20,685 bases of DNA. Source: Coptodactyla brooksi. Taxonomy: Eukaryota > Arthropoda > Insecta > Coleoptera > Scarabaeidae. A program made the translations under genes and the position numbers. The notes beneath the pieces were generated by a model that worked only from the letters and a program-made list of their open reading frames with translations, ran no database searches and was not told the DNA's origin. The stretch covers positions 1-20,685 of the forward strand of contig JAWQRM010000648.1 of the NCBI GenBank assembly GCA_033557675.1. Reading direction: 5' to 3'. Of this stretch, positions 11,131-19,132 are shown piece by piece (position 1 is the first letter of the stretch; every line of letters starts with the position of its first letter).

Positions 11131-11941
11131 TCTTACTACAAAAGATACATCAAATAGTAAATTAGATAAAATAAGAAGAGGTAATAGATCAAATTTGAAA
11201 TTGAATATTATTATTTAGTCCTGTAAGAGTCTTGCAGCTAGCTGTATATGTGAGTTACTTAATCATTAACCTGTTAGGTATTTTATATGCGGCCTTGCAT
11301 AAGATTCAACTAATTTTAGTAGGTAACTTTTTGGTATTCGATGTAATATTTCTATATTATTTTTCTCATTGAAGTGGTGTTTATTGAAACGAAGGTGTTT
11401 ACCGAAATTGAATTTTTCATTTTGTTTGCGTTATCTAATTCTAAAAGGGTTCTACCTGTTTCGTTTATGTAGGTTGTTTTAAAGATGTCACATTGCAATT
11501 TATAAACCCCATTTTTAGTCATTAAGTTTACTTTATTTTTTGTGTATTCCTTTTAAGGTGCTGTTGGTTTTAAATACCGCATTTATATTGATTCTCTTGA
11601 GATGTGTTTCGAAAGTACTAGATATATTGCCTTCGTAAGTGAATTTGCGAAAATAAAATTTTTATTGTGAAGCTGTGAGGTTGTTTAGAGCAATATTGTT
11701 TTCTAGTTGTTCTTCTTTCTTATTAATGATATTTTGAATAGTTTTGTCTATTAAAGCCATTTTTGATAAATGACATTTGTTTCATTATGTAACGTTGGTT
11801 CATCCAGTTGAGAATGTAATATTTTGTGGGTGTAAGCATATATGGCGTATAGTCTTTAAAATATATGGTGGTGACAGTGAAATGGAATAGTGGAATCTGT
11901 TTGTGCCTTTTTTCTGAAAATGTTAAATTTAAAACGTTTTG

Positions 11942-12247
11942 GCAATCTATATATTGTGATGTCCAGGATATTCATCATTTTATTAGTTTCTCTTAAGAGA
12001 AAGTATTGCATTCGCAAAAAAATCGATGTCGAGATTTTGATGGATATTGACGAATTAGGCTTTTTGCAGCTTATCTATGCTATTTTTGGTGGTTGGTTTG
12101 TTCGTCCGTCCGTCTGTCCGTCCGTCTGGAGTCCATTTATCTCCTGCCACATTAGACTCAGTAAACCAATACTTTATACACAGACTAATTATTATATAAT
12201 CTGGTCACAATAAGGATTTCGGCATTAAGGATTTTGGATTAAGGATT
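11942..12247. mobile_element. About 305-bp insertion in left-arm PLE, unclassified
   Basis: Aligning the two arms leaves this block only in the left one. The flanks on both sides match the right arm around 13820-13845, with a T-rich sequence at each junction. The insert holds a (CCGT)n-like run (12102-12127), a 16-bp perfect palindrome TTTCTCTTAAGAGAAA (11987-12002), and at one end three imperfect copies of ATTAAGGATTT (12212-12251). A short tandem tail of that kind suits a LINE- or SINE-like insertion, but the family is not recognised. The frame 11890-12213 lies mostly inside it and is not supported as a gene. Confidence 0.6.
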
Positions 12248-13005
12248 TTATTAAGTCATGTACGATGTACATATTCTGGTTTTTTTCTAGCTCCAGAATA
12301 AATTTTTGTATTGTTATGTCTTTGATTTATTTAGTTTTTGGAAATGTTTTATTTCTGTTGTATTGTTGTTTTTCCCATTTAAGGGAGATCCCATAGTTCA
12401 TCATTAAAGATGTAAATATTATTGTCAAATTAACAGAAATGTTGTTATAAGCATTGTGTTGAAAGAACTAGTATGTTGTTGGTTTTCAATTATGGTTTTG
12501 GCCATTCTAAAAGTTTCATTAATAGGAGTGTTAGTGCATATGTTTGTTATGTCTTCGTTTATTTGGATATTATTAAGTATTTGAAACAGTTGTCTGTTTT
12601 TTATTGTGTGTCATGGATTGAACTGTACGATGTTGATGCAAATGTTATTTAAAATTTTGCCAATGTTGTATGTAGGTGGTAATGTTGAATGTACAATTTT
12701 ACGTATAGGAATATCACGTTTATGTAAAGGTAATGTAATTTACGTAAAGAGTGAAGTCTGCGCATTCTAAGATTCATTGGTATTAAGGTTGTTCTATACA
12801 TGTTTGTGTGTCAATAGTGATTTTTAGAATTTTCTTGGTTAGGTCTAAAAATGTAGTTGTGGGATTTTGTGGAGTGAAAGTGTAATTATTGACTTTTAAG
12901 AAGAATTTGTTTTATGTAAGTAATATTTTTTGTTCATTATAACTAAACCTGCCTTTTTATCTGCATTAGTTGAGATTGTCCTGTATTACTTTATTTTTGA
13001 GTTTT

Positions 13006-13447
13006 TTGAGTTTTTTTTATTTTTAGCTTTTAAATAAAATTAGCTTTACTTAAAAGCTAATTTTTTATCGCCCGTTCTTGTTCACAGATAACTAATGCCA
13101 GAGTGTAATTAACTACTGACCTTTTATTAACCGAGAAACTAAATTTGTTTGAAAGCAGGATAAGAATAATCCTTGTCATACACAGAATACTAATTCCATA
13201 GTTTATGGGTAATGTCGTTAATTACACCCGGTGATGTTGGTTATCTTTTGCTCCATTTGGTGCTTATCTGGTTTATTTCTGATCTTCCCTTCTTGATATT
13301 TACATAATATTTGTTATAAGTACTTCTTGTCTTGTATAGAATTCTAACAGTGCAGTGCTTGAATTATTTCATTGGTCATATGATTATGCATAGAAATTAA
13401 TTTTTACCAGTTCTTTCAATTAAATGACAGATAAGGTGTCCCAAAAG
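13006..13447. other. Spacer between the inverted arms
   Basis: A 442-bp stretch not shared between the arms. It has no coding content. It contains the small inverted repeat AGCTTTTAAATAAA...ACTTAAAAGCT (13026-13061) and a separated pair, GTGTAATTAAC near 13104 and GTTAATTACAC near 13216. If the region folded as a hairpin this would be the loop. Confidence 0.7.
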
Positions 13448-14580
13448 ACTCAAAAACAAAGTAATACAGAACAATCTCATAATAAGTAATGCAGATAAAA
13501 ACGCAGGCACATACAACATTAGCAAAATTTTAAATAACATTTTCATCAACACTTAATAATAACATACTTATCAGTGAAACTTTAAGAATGTCCAAAACCA
13601 TAATTGAAAACCTATGGGATCTCCTTTAAGTGAGACTAATGACTGACATATACGTGGATAATTTTGAAAGAAAAATACTAGACAACCCTTTCTTCAACAA
13701 TGAAATAATCACTTGGATAAGATATGTCGATGATATTCTTATAATCTGGGAAAATATTTTCCACAACCAAATAAATCAAATACATAGCAATATATAAATT
13801 TACTCTGGAGCTAGGAGAAAATAAAATGATTTAATAAAAGGTTTTTAATTTAACATTTTCAGAAAATAGACACTAACATATTCCATTATTCCATTTCACT
13901 TTAACCACCACATATTTCGGAGATCATCTGTCATATATATTCATACACTTACAGAATGTTACATTCTCAATTCGATGAACTAATGCTGCATATTGAAGCA
14001 AACATCATTTTCCAAATAGGCATGAAAAATGATTTTAATAGGTATACATTCGAAATATCATTAATAGGAAAATAGAACATCTAAAAAGCAACGTTACTCT
14101 AAACAACATCACAACTTTACAACTATAATTTCAGTTACGCAAATTTACTTCCCAGGCAATGTAATTATTACTTTACAAACACTGCTCAAAAGATTTAATA
14201 TACGAGTAAAAGGTATTTAAAACACAAACATACGTGCTCAATTACACAAAAGATAAAATAAACATACAGAATAGAAGTGGAGTTTATAAATTGCAATGTG
14301 ACACCTGTAAAGCAACCTACATAGGCAAAGCAGGCAGAGCTCTTAAATTGAGAATAGAGACTATACTGAGATTATACATTGATCGCAACAAATAAGTTTT
14401 AAGACACTTAACCTAAATTTCTAAATATTTTAATGGTCATTTTTGTATTTTGTATTTCCAAATATTTATGTATCTTTTGTAGTAAGAAGCTTCTGGAGAT
14501 GATCTAACTATGATCGAAACTGGTTAAGCTCAAAATATACCTATTTAAGAAGCCAGAAGAACATTATTCTTAGTATTCAG
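13448..14580 (+). pseudogene. Penelope-like element, right-arm copy (RT to GIY-YIG)
   Basis: This 5'-truncated copy starts at RT motif 1 (remnant near 13470-13510). A 52-codon open stretch at 13639-13797 begins MTDIYVDNFERKIL and contains WIRYVDDILIIW, with the catalytic YVDD intact at 13723-13734. After several frame changes the GIY-YIG nuclease reads GVYKLQCDTCKATYIGKAGR (14279-14338), with both the GVY and YIG blocks present, then ALKLRIE. The combination of a Penelope-type YVDD RT and a C-terminal GIY-YIG is diagnostic of endonuclease-bearing PLEs. The N-terminal domain is absent and stops occur throughout, so it is inactive. The 3' region continues to about 14580 and includes a hammerhead relic. 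Confidence 0.88.
14488..14530 (+). ncRNA. Degenerate hammerhead ribozyme motif, right arm
   Basis: CTGGAGA (14493-14499), GATC stem, 7-nt loop, GATC stem, GAAAC (14516-14520), stem III AC-TG-GT, then a T cleavage position (14525). Stem I pairs AGCTT (14488-14492) with AAGCT (14526-14530). The fourth core base is G instead of A, which should abolish or greatly weaken cleavage. The left arm has the A here but a different core lesion. Confidence 0.65.
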
Positions 14581-14656
14581 TTCTATTAGGAAAGAAATTA
14601 GACGAAATGTTGCGAATAAACAAAACAAAGATAAGGAACGCACTAAATAAAATTAG

Positions 14657-14815
14657 AATGGTAAAAAAACAACAGGGGACTACGGCATAATCGGGGCAAT
14701 GCAGAATTTTGATCCAGAAGAAATAACCAATCAATTGCGCTGGGTAGTCAATCAAATCTTGGAAACCGAGGGTTATCCGAAAGTAATAGTCAAGGACGGC
14801 GATTATTATACCACA
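14657..14815 (+). other. Short open reading stretch, unrecognised
   Basis: There are 52 codons without a stop after TAG at 14654-14656. They include DYGIIGAMQNFDPEEITNQL and ILETEGYPKVIVKDGDYY, ending at TAG 14813-14815. The composition is more protein-like than the surrounding AT-rich frames. It begins in sequence shared with the left arm and runs into the right-arm-only block, so it may be older than a deletion in the left arm. I do not recognise it, and there is no clear start signal. Confidence 0.3.
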
Positions 14816-15474
14816 TTAAACTAGAAGATCTACATCACATATGACTTTCCTTTACCTTGCCCCTGCTTTAAATATAAAAAAAAGGTAAAAAAATTTCCAT
14901 TCGTACCTGTTACCTTTTTCCAAAACCTAAAACTTCCTCCACAGAAACCTAACACTAACAACATGTCAACTTGTTCGCTAAACGAGAATTTCCCGGCCAT
15001 TTCTTGATTGTCAAGTTTGATGTATAATTTCATAGCCAACTGCTGAATGTTCAATCATTTTAAGTAACATGGATAAAATACGTATCGTTAGTAATTCGCG
15101 TTTTTCTTCAAAACGGCGAAGTTTTTTGAAAAATAACAAAAGTAAAAAATATTTTAAAACTAAATTCCCCATAAAATAAAATAATAATTTATTAAATCCG
15201 CCCACAGGATAAAAAATTCTGTTGCAGTTTAAGGATGCATTATCCCTAATCAACCCTCTAAAATTCTTTGAGTGATTTGTATTTACAAAAAGACAAATGC
15301 CCTTAGTACACTCAGAACGACTACCAAATTTTTAATTTTTTAACCACACTTAGAAGGGCTATAACTTCTCAGGGGTACAACTTGGTATAGAGGTAATTTG
15401 GGTTAAATCATCATATTTTAGCTTTCCTTACATGCTCTTGCTCTGTATTGGTTTTTGCGCGAATCACCCTGTAT
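14720..15474. other. Right-arm-specific block, possible transposon remnant
   Basis: In the left arm the flanking sequences (GAATTTTG... and TATATTAATTTTT...) lie almost next to each other. The right arm has about 750 extra bases. The block ends ...GCGAATCACCCTG just before TATATTAA, that is TACAGGGTGATTCGC on the other strand, a form seen at the ends of some insect transposons. No matching inverted end was found at the other side, so a deletion in the left arm is equally possible. No coding domain is visible. Confidence 0.45.
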
Positions 15475-15639
15475 ATTAATTTTTCGCTTTTATAGGTTTC
15501 ACGCAAGCTTTCCACTGCATGTAACGGCATTGTGTTTGGTAAGATTTACGTGAACATGAAGTAATGCAAAAACGTATCTGTATAATCCGAACTACTCACA
15601 AACACGCCGCTTACATAAAACTCGAGAAGGCCACGAGTT

Positions 15640-16424
15640 ACGGAATAATATATGCATGGAAAACGTCCATCACACTTGAGGTTTGCTGATCACACCGTAC
15701 CGTTTACTGCTCGGTAGGCGAAATGAAAAAATCGATACAAAACTGCCTGAAAAGTCCAGAAAATGGGATTAAATATAAATATATCCAAATCACATATTTT
15801 AATAAATGTGGCGATGCGGATTTATTAGTAGAAGAGCCGGATCCCGCGACGGTATTTGAGGAATTGTACTTTGGACAGACGATATCCTTGGAAAACAAGC
15901 GTGGGAGAAAATATAACGACGGATATAACAAGGGTAGAAAAAATTCTGATCACTTAACTACATATTCAGGAGCGATCTCATACACAATATAAAAGGGCAA
16001 GCATTCGATGAATATGTGATTCTAACTCTAACGTATGGCGCACAAACGTGGTCTCCGACAAAAACTCCCTACATAAACTAGTGGGAGGACAAAATAAAAT
16101 GTTAGTAACTATCCCCAGTCTAAAATTAAACGACACATTTTACGTGAGTGAAATTAGAATACGTACAAAAGATCGGAATATGATAAAGTACTGTAAATAA
16201 CTAGTAGAAGTAAGTAAAGTAGAAGTTGACTGGACATCTGGCTTGATTCGACGACAGTTGGAGAAGATAGTAACTAAATGGACTCCCATGCCGCATGAGA
16301 TCATATAAATACCATGGAAAACACGCACACAAATCATTGAAAGGACAGTAAGTAAAACATGGATGCATGGAGTCAGGAACAGATGAACGGAGCCTTGATA
16401 AAAGGCTTCGTTCATCTGTTCCTG
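15640..16424 (+). pseudogene. LINE reverse transcriptase C-terminus, right-arm copy (RTE-like)
   Basis: The reading gives MHGKRPSHLRFADHTVPFTA (15649-15708), where FADH at 15682-15693 replaces the catalytic FADD of non-LTR RTs. The open stretch 15723-15992 starts MKKSIQNCLKSPENG and includes FEELYFGQTISLENK, the usual 'YLGQ.ISLEN' region. Further along are LTYGAQTWSPTK (about 16031-16066), SEIRIRTKDRNMIKYCK (16147-16197) and TWMHGVRNR (16356-16382), the remains of the tail found after the RT in RTE-like elements. Stops and frame changes are frequent and the N-terminal two thirds is absent. The FADH change is shared with the left arm, so the LINE was dead before the duplication. Confidence 0.85.
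16374..16424. repeat. 23-bp hairpin at LINE 3' end
   Basis: The 23 bases at 16374-16396 pair with 16402-16424 across the loop GATAA, with a single G·U pair (16390:16408) and no mismatch. The left half belongs to the LINE tail. The right half looks like a snap-back copy of it. The left arm does not have it. Confidence 0.92.
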
Positions 16425-16453
16425 GCAGTGGGAAGACTAAATCTTCCCATTGC
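16425..16453. repeat. 12-bp hairpin in LINE tail (right arm)
   Basis: GCAGTGGGAAGA pairs with TCTTCCCATTGC through a CTAAA loop, with one G·U pair. It directly abuts the 23-bp hairpin and matches the hairpin at 10051-10079 in the other arm. Confidence 0.88.
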
Positions 16454-17246
16454 TCGGAAAGACGGCATTGATTACTATGTAACGAAATGAAATAAAATGA
16501 ATATCTTCGCTACAAATTGTTTTCGCATATACTTTGAACAAGTACATTGTAACTCTTTTGCCAAAAACTTAATTATTAAACATGAAAAGCATAAAATAGT
16601 GAATATCCGGAATTGCATAATGCGACAAAAGTATTAGCTAACATATACATCTTTCTATTAGTTTATAAATACAATAGAGAATAGAAATATTTAATTTATT
16701 TCTAATATTTAGCATCATTTCGCATCGAAGCAGGCGGTTTCATAAAAACATATATACAAAAGTTACATACTAAGAATTCATTTTTATGTTTTTTTTTGCA
16801 CATTATAAATAATTATGTATAAATTATTTGAACGATTACTTGTGGCTATACTACGTAAATACGTACTTTTATGGTTATTACATACATTAAAAATCGCAGT
16901 GACTATTATTTTATTTAGAAAAAGATAGATATTAAAATAACAAAACTCGATAGACATGTAGTTAAAACAAATGGAGTATTATTGAATAAATGCTTCGCCA
17001 TAGTTAAAAATATATATCAGTAGTATGGAATCAGGAATTTAACTTCAATCTACAACACCATTCGACAATGGGACAAAACGAAACGGCAGCAATTCGGTAT
17101 AATAGCGTCGCTCTTCCTACGACTGTAGTGCGACAAAGAGCGAGCTGTTTCGTTTCACGCACGTTGAAATATCGAGAAATGACGATGAGAATCCTTGCAT
17201 ATAACCTTAATGCAGTAAAGTATGACAAAAGTTCTTTTTTCACGAT

Positions 17247-17309
17247 AAAGTTTGACTTCTGATGATGCCGACATGGTCGGCGAAACGTGCGTCAAGCAAA
17301 ATAAACTTT
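17247..17309 (+). ncRNA. Type I hammerhead ribozyme, apparently complete
   Basis: All core boxes are present in order: CTGATGA (17259-17265), a perfect 6-bp stem II GCCGAC/GTCGGC (17267-17272, 17276-17281) with loop ATG, and GAAAC (17282-17286). A tiny stem III follows (AC-GTGC-GT), then the cleavage triplet GTC (17291-17293). Stem I closes with CTT/AAG (17256-17258, 17294-17296), an internal loop, and the 7-bp helix AAAGTTT/AAACTTT (17247-17253, 17303-17309). Short stem III with an internal loop in stem I is typical of hammerheads in retroelements such as PLEs. Predicted cleavage is after C17293. One departure is an extra T (17266) between the core and stem II; the degenerate motifs in the PLE copies have the same extra T. 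Activity is inferred, not shown. Confidence 0.85.
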
Positions 17310-17897
17310 TCTGTTTTGATGTAGTGGTGGCATTGTTCAAACTTTGTTACTAAGCTATCCTCAACCCTTACGATCGCCGTCAAAGGTATTGGCTACTGAT
17401 TTTAAAGGCGAATAGAAAAATAGCTGAGAAGAGAAAATAAAAATAAAAGATGAATGTGACGCATTTAGTTTTTAATCACGTACTAAAAATGTGTCTTCCA
17501 CAAGAATTGTGGAAGACCCATTAAATATTAATGTTATATGTGTTATAAGTTAAAAATTTATTGTTCTTAAATAAATGTTAAATTTGTTATGTGGGCGTAA
17601 ATCATCTTTATCCCTTCACAAATGTGAAGACATAATATAATCGTCATAAAAATTTCACCCGAATTAATACAGTACTAACCAAAGCATGAACAAAACACTA
17701 AGTGGACGTAAATTACCTTTACATACTGTAGAGGAGGAACTAAACGTTCATCATGTGATGGGCGACTGGTATAATTTTGCACATTGATAATTAATGAGGA
17801 CGGCTCTTTGAACGGTGCCTTAATGTGTTTTATCGGCAGTGCAGATTATCATAACGAAACGAATAAAGAACAAGAATAGTTTAGTTTCGAAGAATAG
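17310..17897. other. Unassigned DNA with small hairpins
   Basis: No coding sequence. It contains a perfect 11-bp hairpin GTCTTCCACAA/TTGTGGAAGAC (17493-17517, loop GAA) and a 7-bp hairpin CTTCACA/TGTGAAG (17614-17629). The first 100 bases may belong to whatever element carried the hammerhead. Confidence 0.5.
17493..17517. repeat. Perfect 11-bp inverted repeat, 3-nt loop
   Basis: 17493-17503 and 17507-17517 are exact reverse complements around GAA. No T-run follows, and there is no gene end nearby that it could terminate. Confidence 0.9.
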
Positions 17898-18378
17898 TTT
17901 AGATTCGTTTTATCTGTAATACCAGATAAATCGGTCATTAAACTTTTAGAATTAGCGTGCCTGAAACATTTTGAAAAAAACATATCTACAGGACATAACT
18001 ACTGATTTGCGAAGTAATGATGCTAAACTATTACGGTTGCTAGATGCTTATTGCGAATTGAACGCCGAATTAATATGAGCTTATGTTAAAAATACAGTAG
18101 CAAAACTAACTACTACTGTTAAGATATATGATGTTTTGCGTTTGTGCCAAGAAGCCCAGCTAAATACTTCTAATTCAAATTGGACAAATTGTGTAGGGCA
18201 CGCCAAGAAAATTGATAAGTAAAAGATATGTACAGACAAAAAACCACCTTGTAGATGTGGAGATCGAACCTTTAATTGTTAATACTTGTGACGCTGATTC
18301 CGATGTCACTGACGATAGCTCTTCATATTGCTTTTATCTTTCTCAATTTGTTTTTTGTTACATTTCCATTAAATAACT
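17898..18378 (+). pseudogene. Decayed coding sequence, identity unknown
   Basis: Three overlapping open stretches in changing frames look protein-like for this AT-rich setting. The first contains PDKSVIKLLELACLKHFE (about 17922-17975). The second, after a +1/-1 change in an A-run, reads YLQDITTDLRSNDAKLLRLL and DAYCELNAELI, a stop (18076-18078), then KNTVAKLTTTVKIYDVLRLC and QEAQLNTSNSNW. The third contains VDVEIEPLIVNTCDADSDV and DDSSSYCFYLSQF, ending at TAA 18376-18378. The first two parts look mainly helical, and the last has an acidic Ser/Asp patch. I recognise no domain. A transposon ORF, a viral relic or a host pseudogene are all possible. Confidence 0.4.
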
Positions 18379-18379
18379 T

Positions 18380-18480
18380 GTAAGATTTGTTCGCGTACCC
18401 CGCAGTATAATGGAAGCGCCGGTAAAGCGCTTTGCTGCCTCGTGTTTGCCTCGCCATTCCATTTATGTTACCAATCTTAC
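18380..18480. repeat. 101-bp island with short inverted ends
   Basis: GTAAGATT (18380-18387) and AATCTTAC (18473-18480) are exact reverse complements bounding a block that is GC-richer than its flanks. Inside is AAGCGC/GCGCTT. No flanking duplication is clear, so a MITE is only a possibility. It begins one base after the stop of the unknown relic. Confidence 0.4.
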
Positions 18481-18764
18481 ATTAATTCTTGAATAACTTA
18501 TCTCTAATCTCTCATCACTATGCGTTGCTCAAAACATATTTTCGATGTCTCCAATAGAAGTTAAGAGCGCACCATCCTCAATTCCATTGCATGACTATTG
18601 CATAGCTGATAAGTGTACAATTACAAAAATGATAGTGCTTATAAACAATATTGTGTACTACAGGTTATGCAACTTACTTATAAATTTTTAAACTTGTTTG
18701 ACCGAAGAAAACCGACAAGGACCAGCACATTCATTCACATGTCTTTTAATAAAGCAATAAGATA
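18481..18764. other. Unassigned AT-rich DNA
   Basis: Nothing coding or repetitive recognised. Confidence 0.5.
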
Positions 18765-19132
18765 ATGTCGTACAACTTTGAACATTTTACACGTCATAGA
18801 AAGCTAATTACCCTATTCGCCTGTTCTTGTTCTAGTCAAAATGGTTTGCTTTTCTTCTGTTTGCTTTTAAACGCAGAAGCCAATACTTTTGATGGCGATT
18901 GTAAAAACAATGAAAATACGACATGTCTAATGGCTCGTTTTCGATATAGAACGTTTTTCAATTTAAGTTCTGTTTAATTTTGTCTGACTCCATAATTGAA
19001 ATAAATGCCACTTTAACATGGCCAGAAAGAGCTACGACAGTTCCAAATATAACTGAACAAACACAATTTGTGCATTATGGTTACACCTACATTGCTGCAC
19101 TAACAATCTTACAAGTTTACGTTGTTGGCTAA
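18765..19132 (+). pseudogene. Unidentified coding relic with N-glycosylation sequons
   Basis: An ATG-initiated frame (18765-18977) reads MSYNFEHFTRHRKLITLFAC and later ENTTCLMARFRYR. A second frame, open from 18950 to TAA at 19130-19132, overlaps it and reads SDSIIEINATLTWPERATTV, then PNITEQTQFVHYGYTYIA, ending in the hydrophobic run ALTILQVYVVG. A single frameshift would join them. Three N-X-T sequons (NTT, NAT, NIT) and a cysteine-containing N-terminal half suggest a secreted or membrane protein remnant. This is inference only; no family is recognised, and the piece could be a chance pair of frames. Confidence 0.3.

Larger units (their letters stand above)
9334..13005 (-). repeat. Left arm of large inverted duplication
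   Basis: This arm is the reverse complement of 13448-17257, at roughly 80% identity by eye in the stretches compared. Paired landmarks include 9437-9475 with 17122-17160, 9860-9905 with 16615-16660, 10051-10079 with 16425-16453, 10770-10781 with 15682-15693, 11098-11125 with 14493-14520, about 12485-12500 with 13590-13606, and 12960-13005 with 13448-13495. Relative to the right arm it lacks the RT YVDD segment and a block of about 750 bp. It carries an extra insertion of about 305 bp. Content from the inside outward is a PLE, a degenerate hammerhead, a LINE C-terminus, a hairpin and a noncoding tail (9334-10050). Confidence 0.88.
11040..13005 (-). pseudogene. Penelope-like element, left-arm copy (RT to GIY-YIG)
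   Basis: Reading from 13005 downward gives a remnant of RT motif 1 (about 12960-13000) and sequence around NYGISLKW (about 12375-12400) matching the pre-catalytic region of the right copy. It ends with a GIY-YIG remnant, GVYKLQCDIFKTTYINETGR (about 11455-11515). The YIG triad reads YIN. The YVDD block found in the other arm is deleted here. An insertion at about 11942-12247 interrupts the RT C-terminal half. Sequence homologous to the PLE 3' untranslated region, with a hammerhead relic, follows. The 5' end is truncated at the same point as in the right arm. Confidence 0.8.
13448..17257 (+). repeat. Right arm of large inverted duplication
   Basis: Partner of 9334-13005 in reverse orientation. 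It contains, outward, a PLE with YVDD and GIY-YIG remnants, a degenerate hammerhead, a right-arm-only block (about 14720-15474), a LINE C-terminus, two abutting hairpins and a noncoding tail (16454-17246). The tail holds no gene; its frames at 17031-17340 have no motif and are mirrored in the left arm with stops. Clear similarity to the left arm ends at about 17257, inside stem I of the hammerhead at 17247-17309. Confidence 0.88.

Noticed and set aside
12098..12130. CCGT-rich run as a CRISPR-like or regulatory array
   Set aside because: It is a simple tetranucleotide run with no spacers, inside an insertion; a microsatellite-like tract is enough to explain it.
17031..17340. Overlapping frames on both strands near the right-arm edge
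   Set aside because: They lie in the noncoding tail shared by both arms; the left arm has stops and indels in the same frames and no domain is visible.
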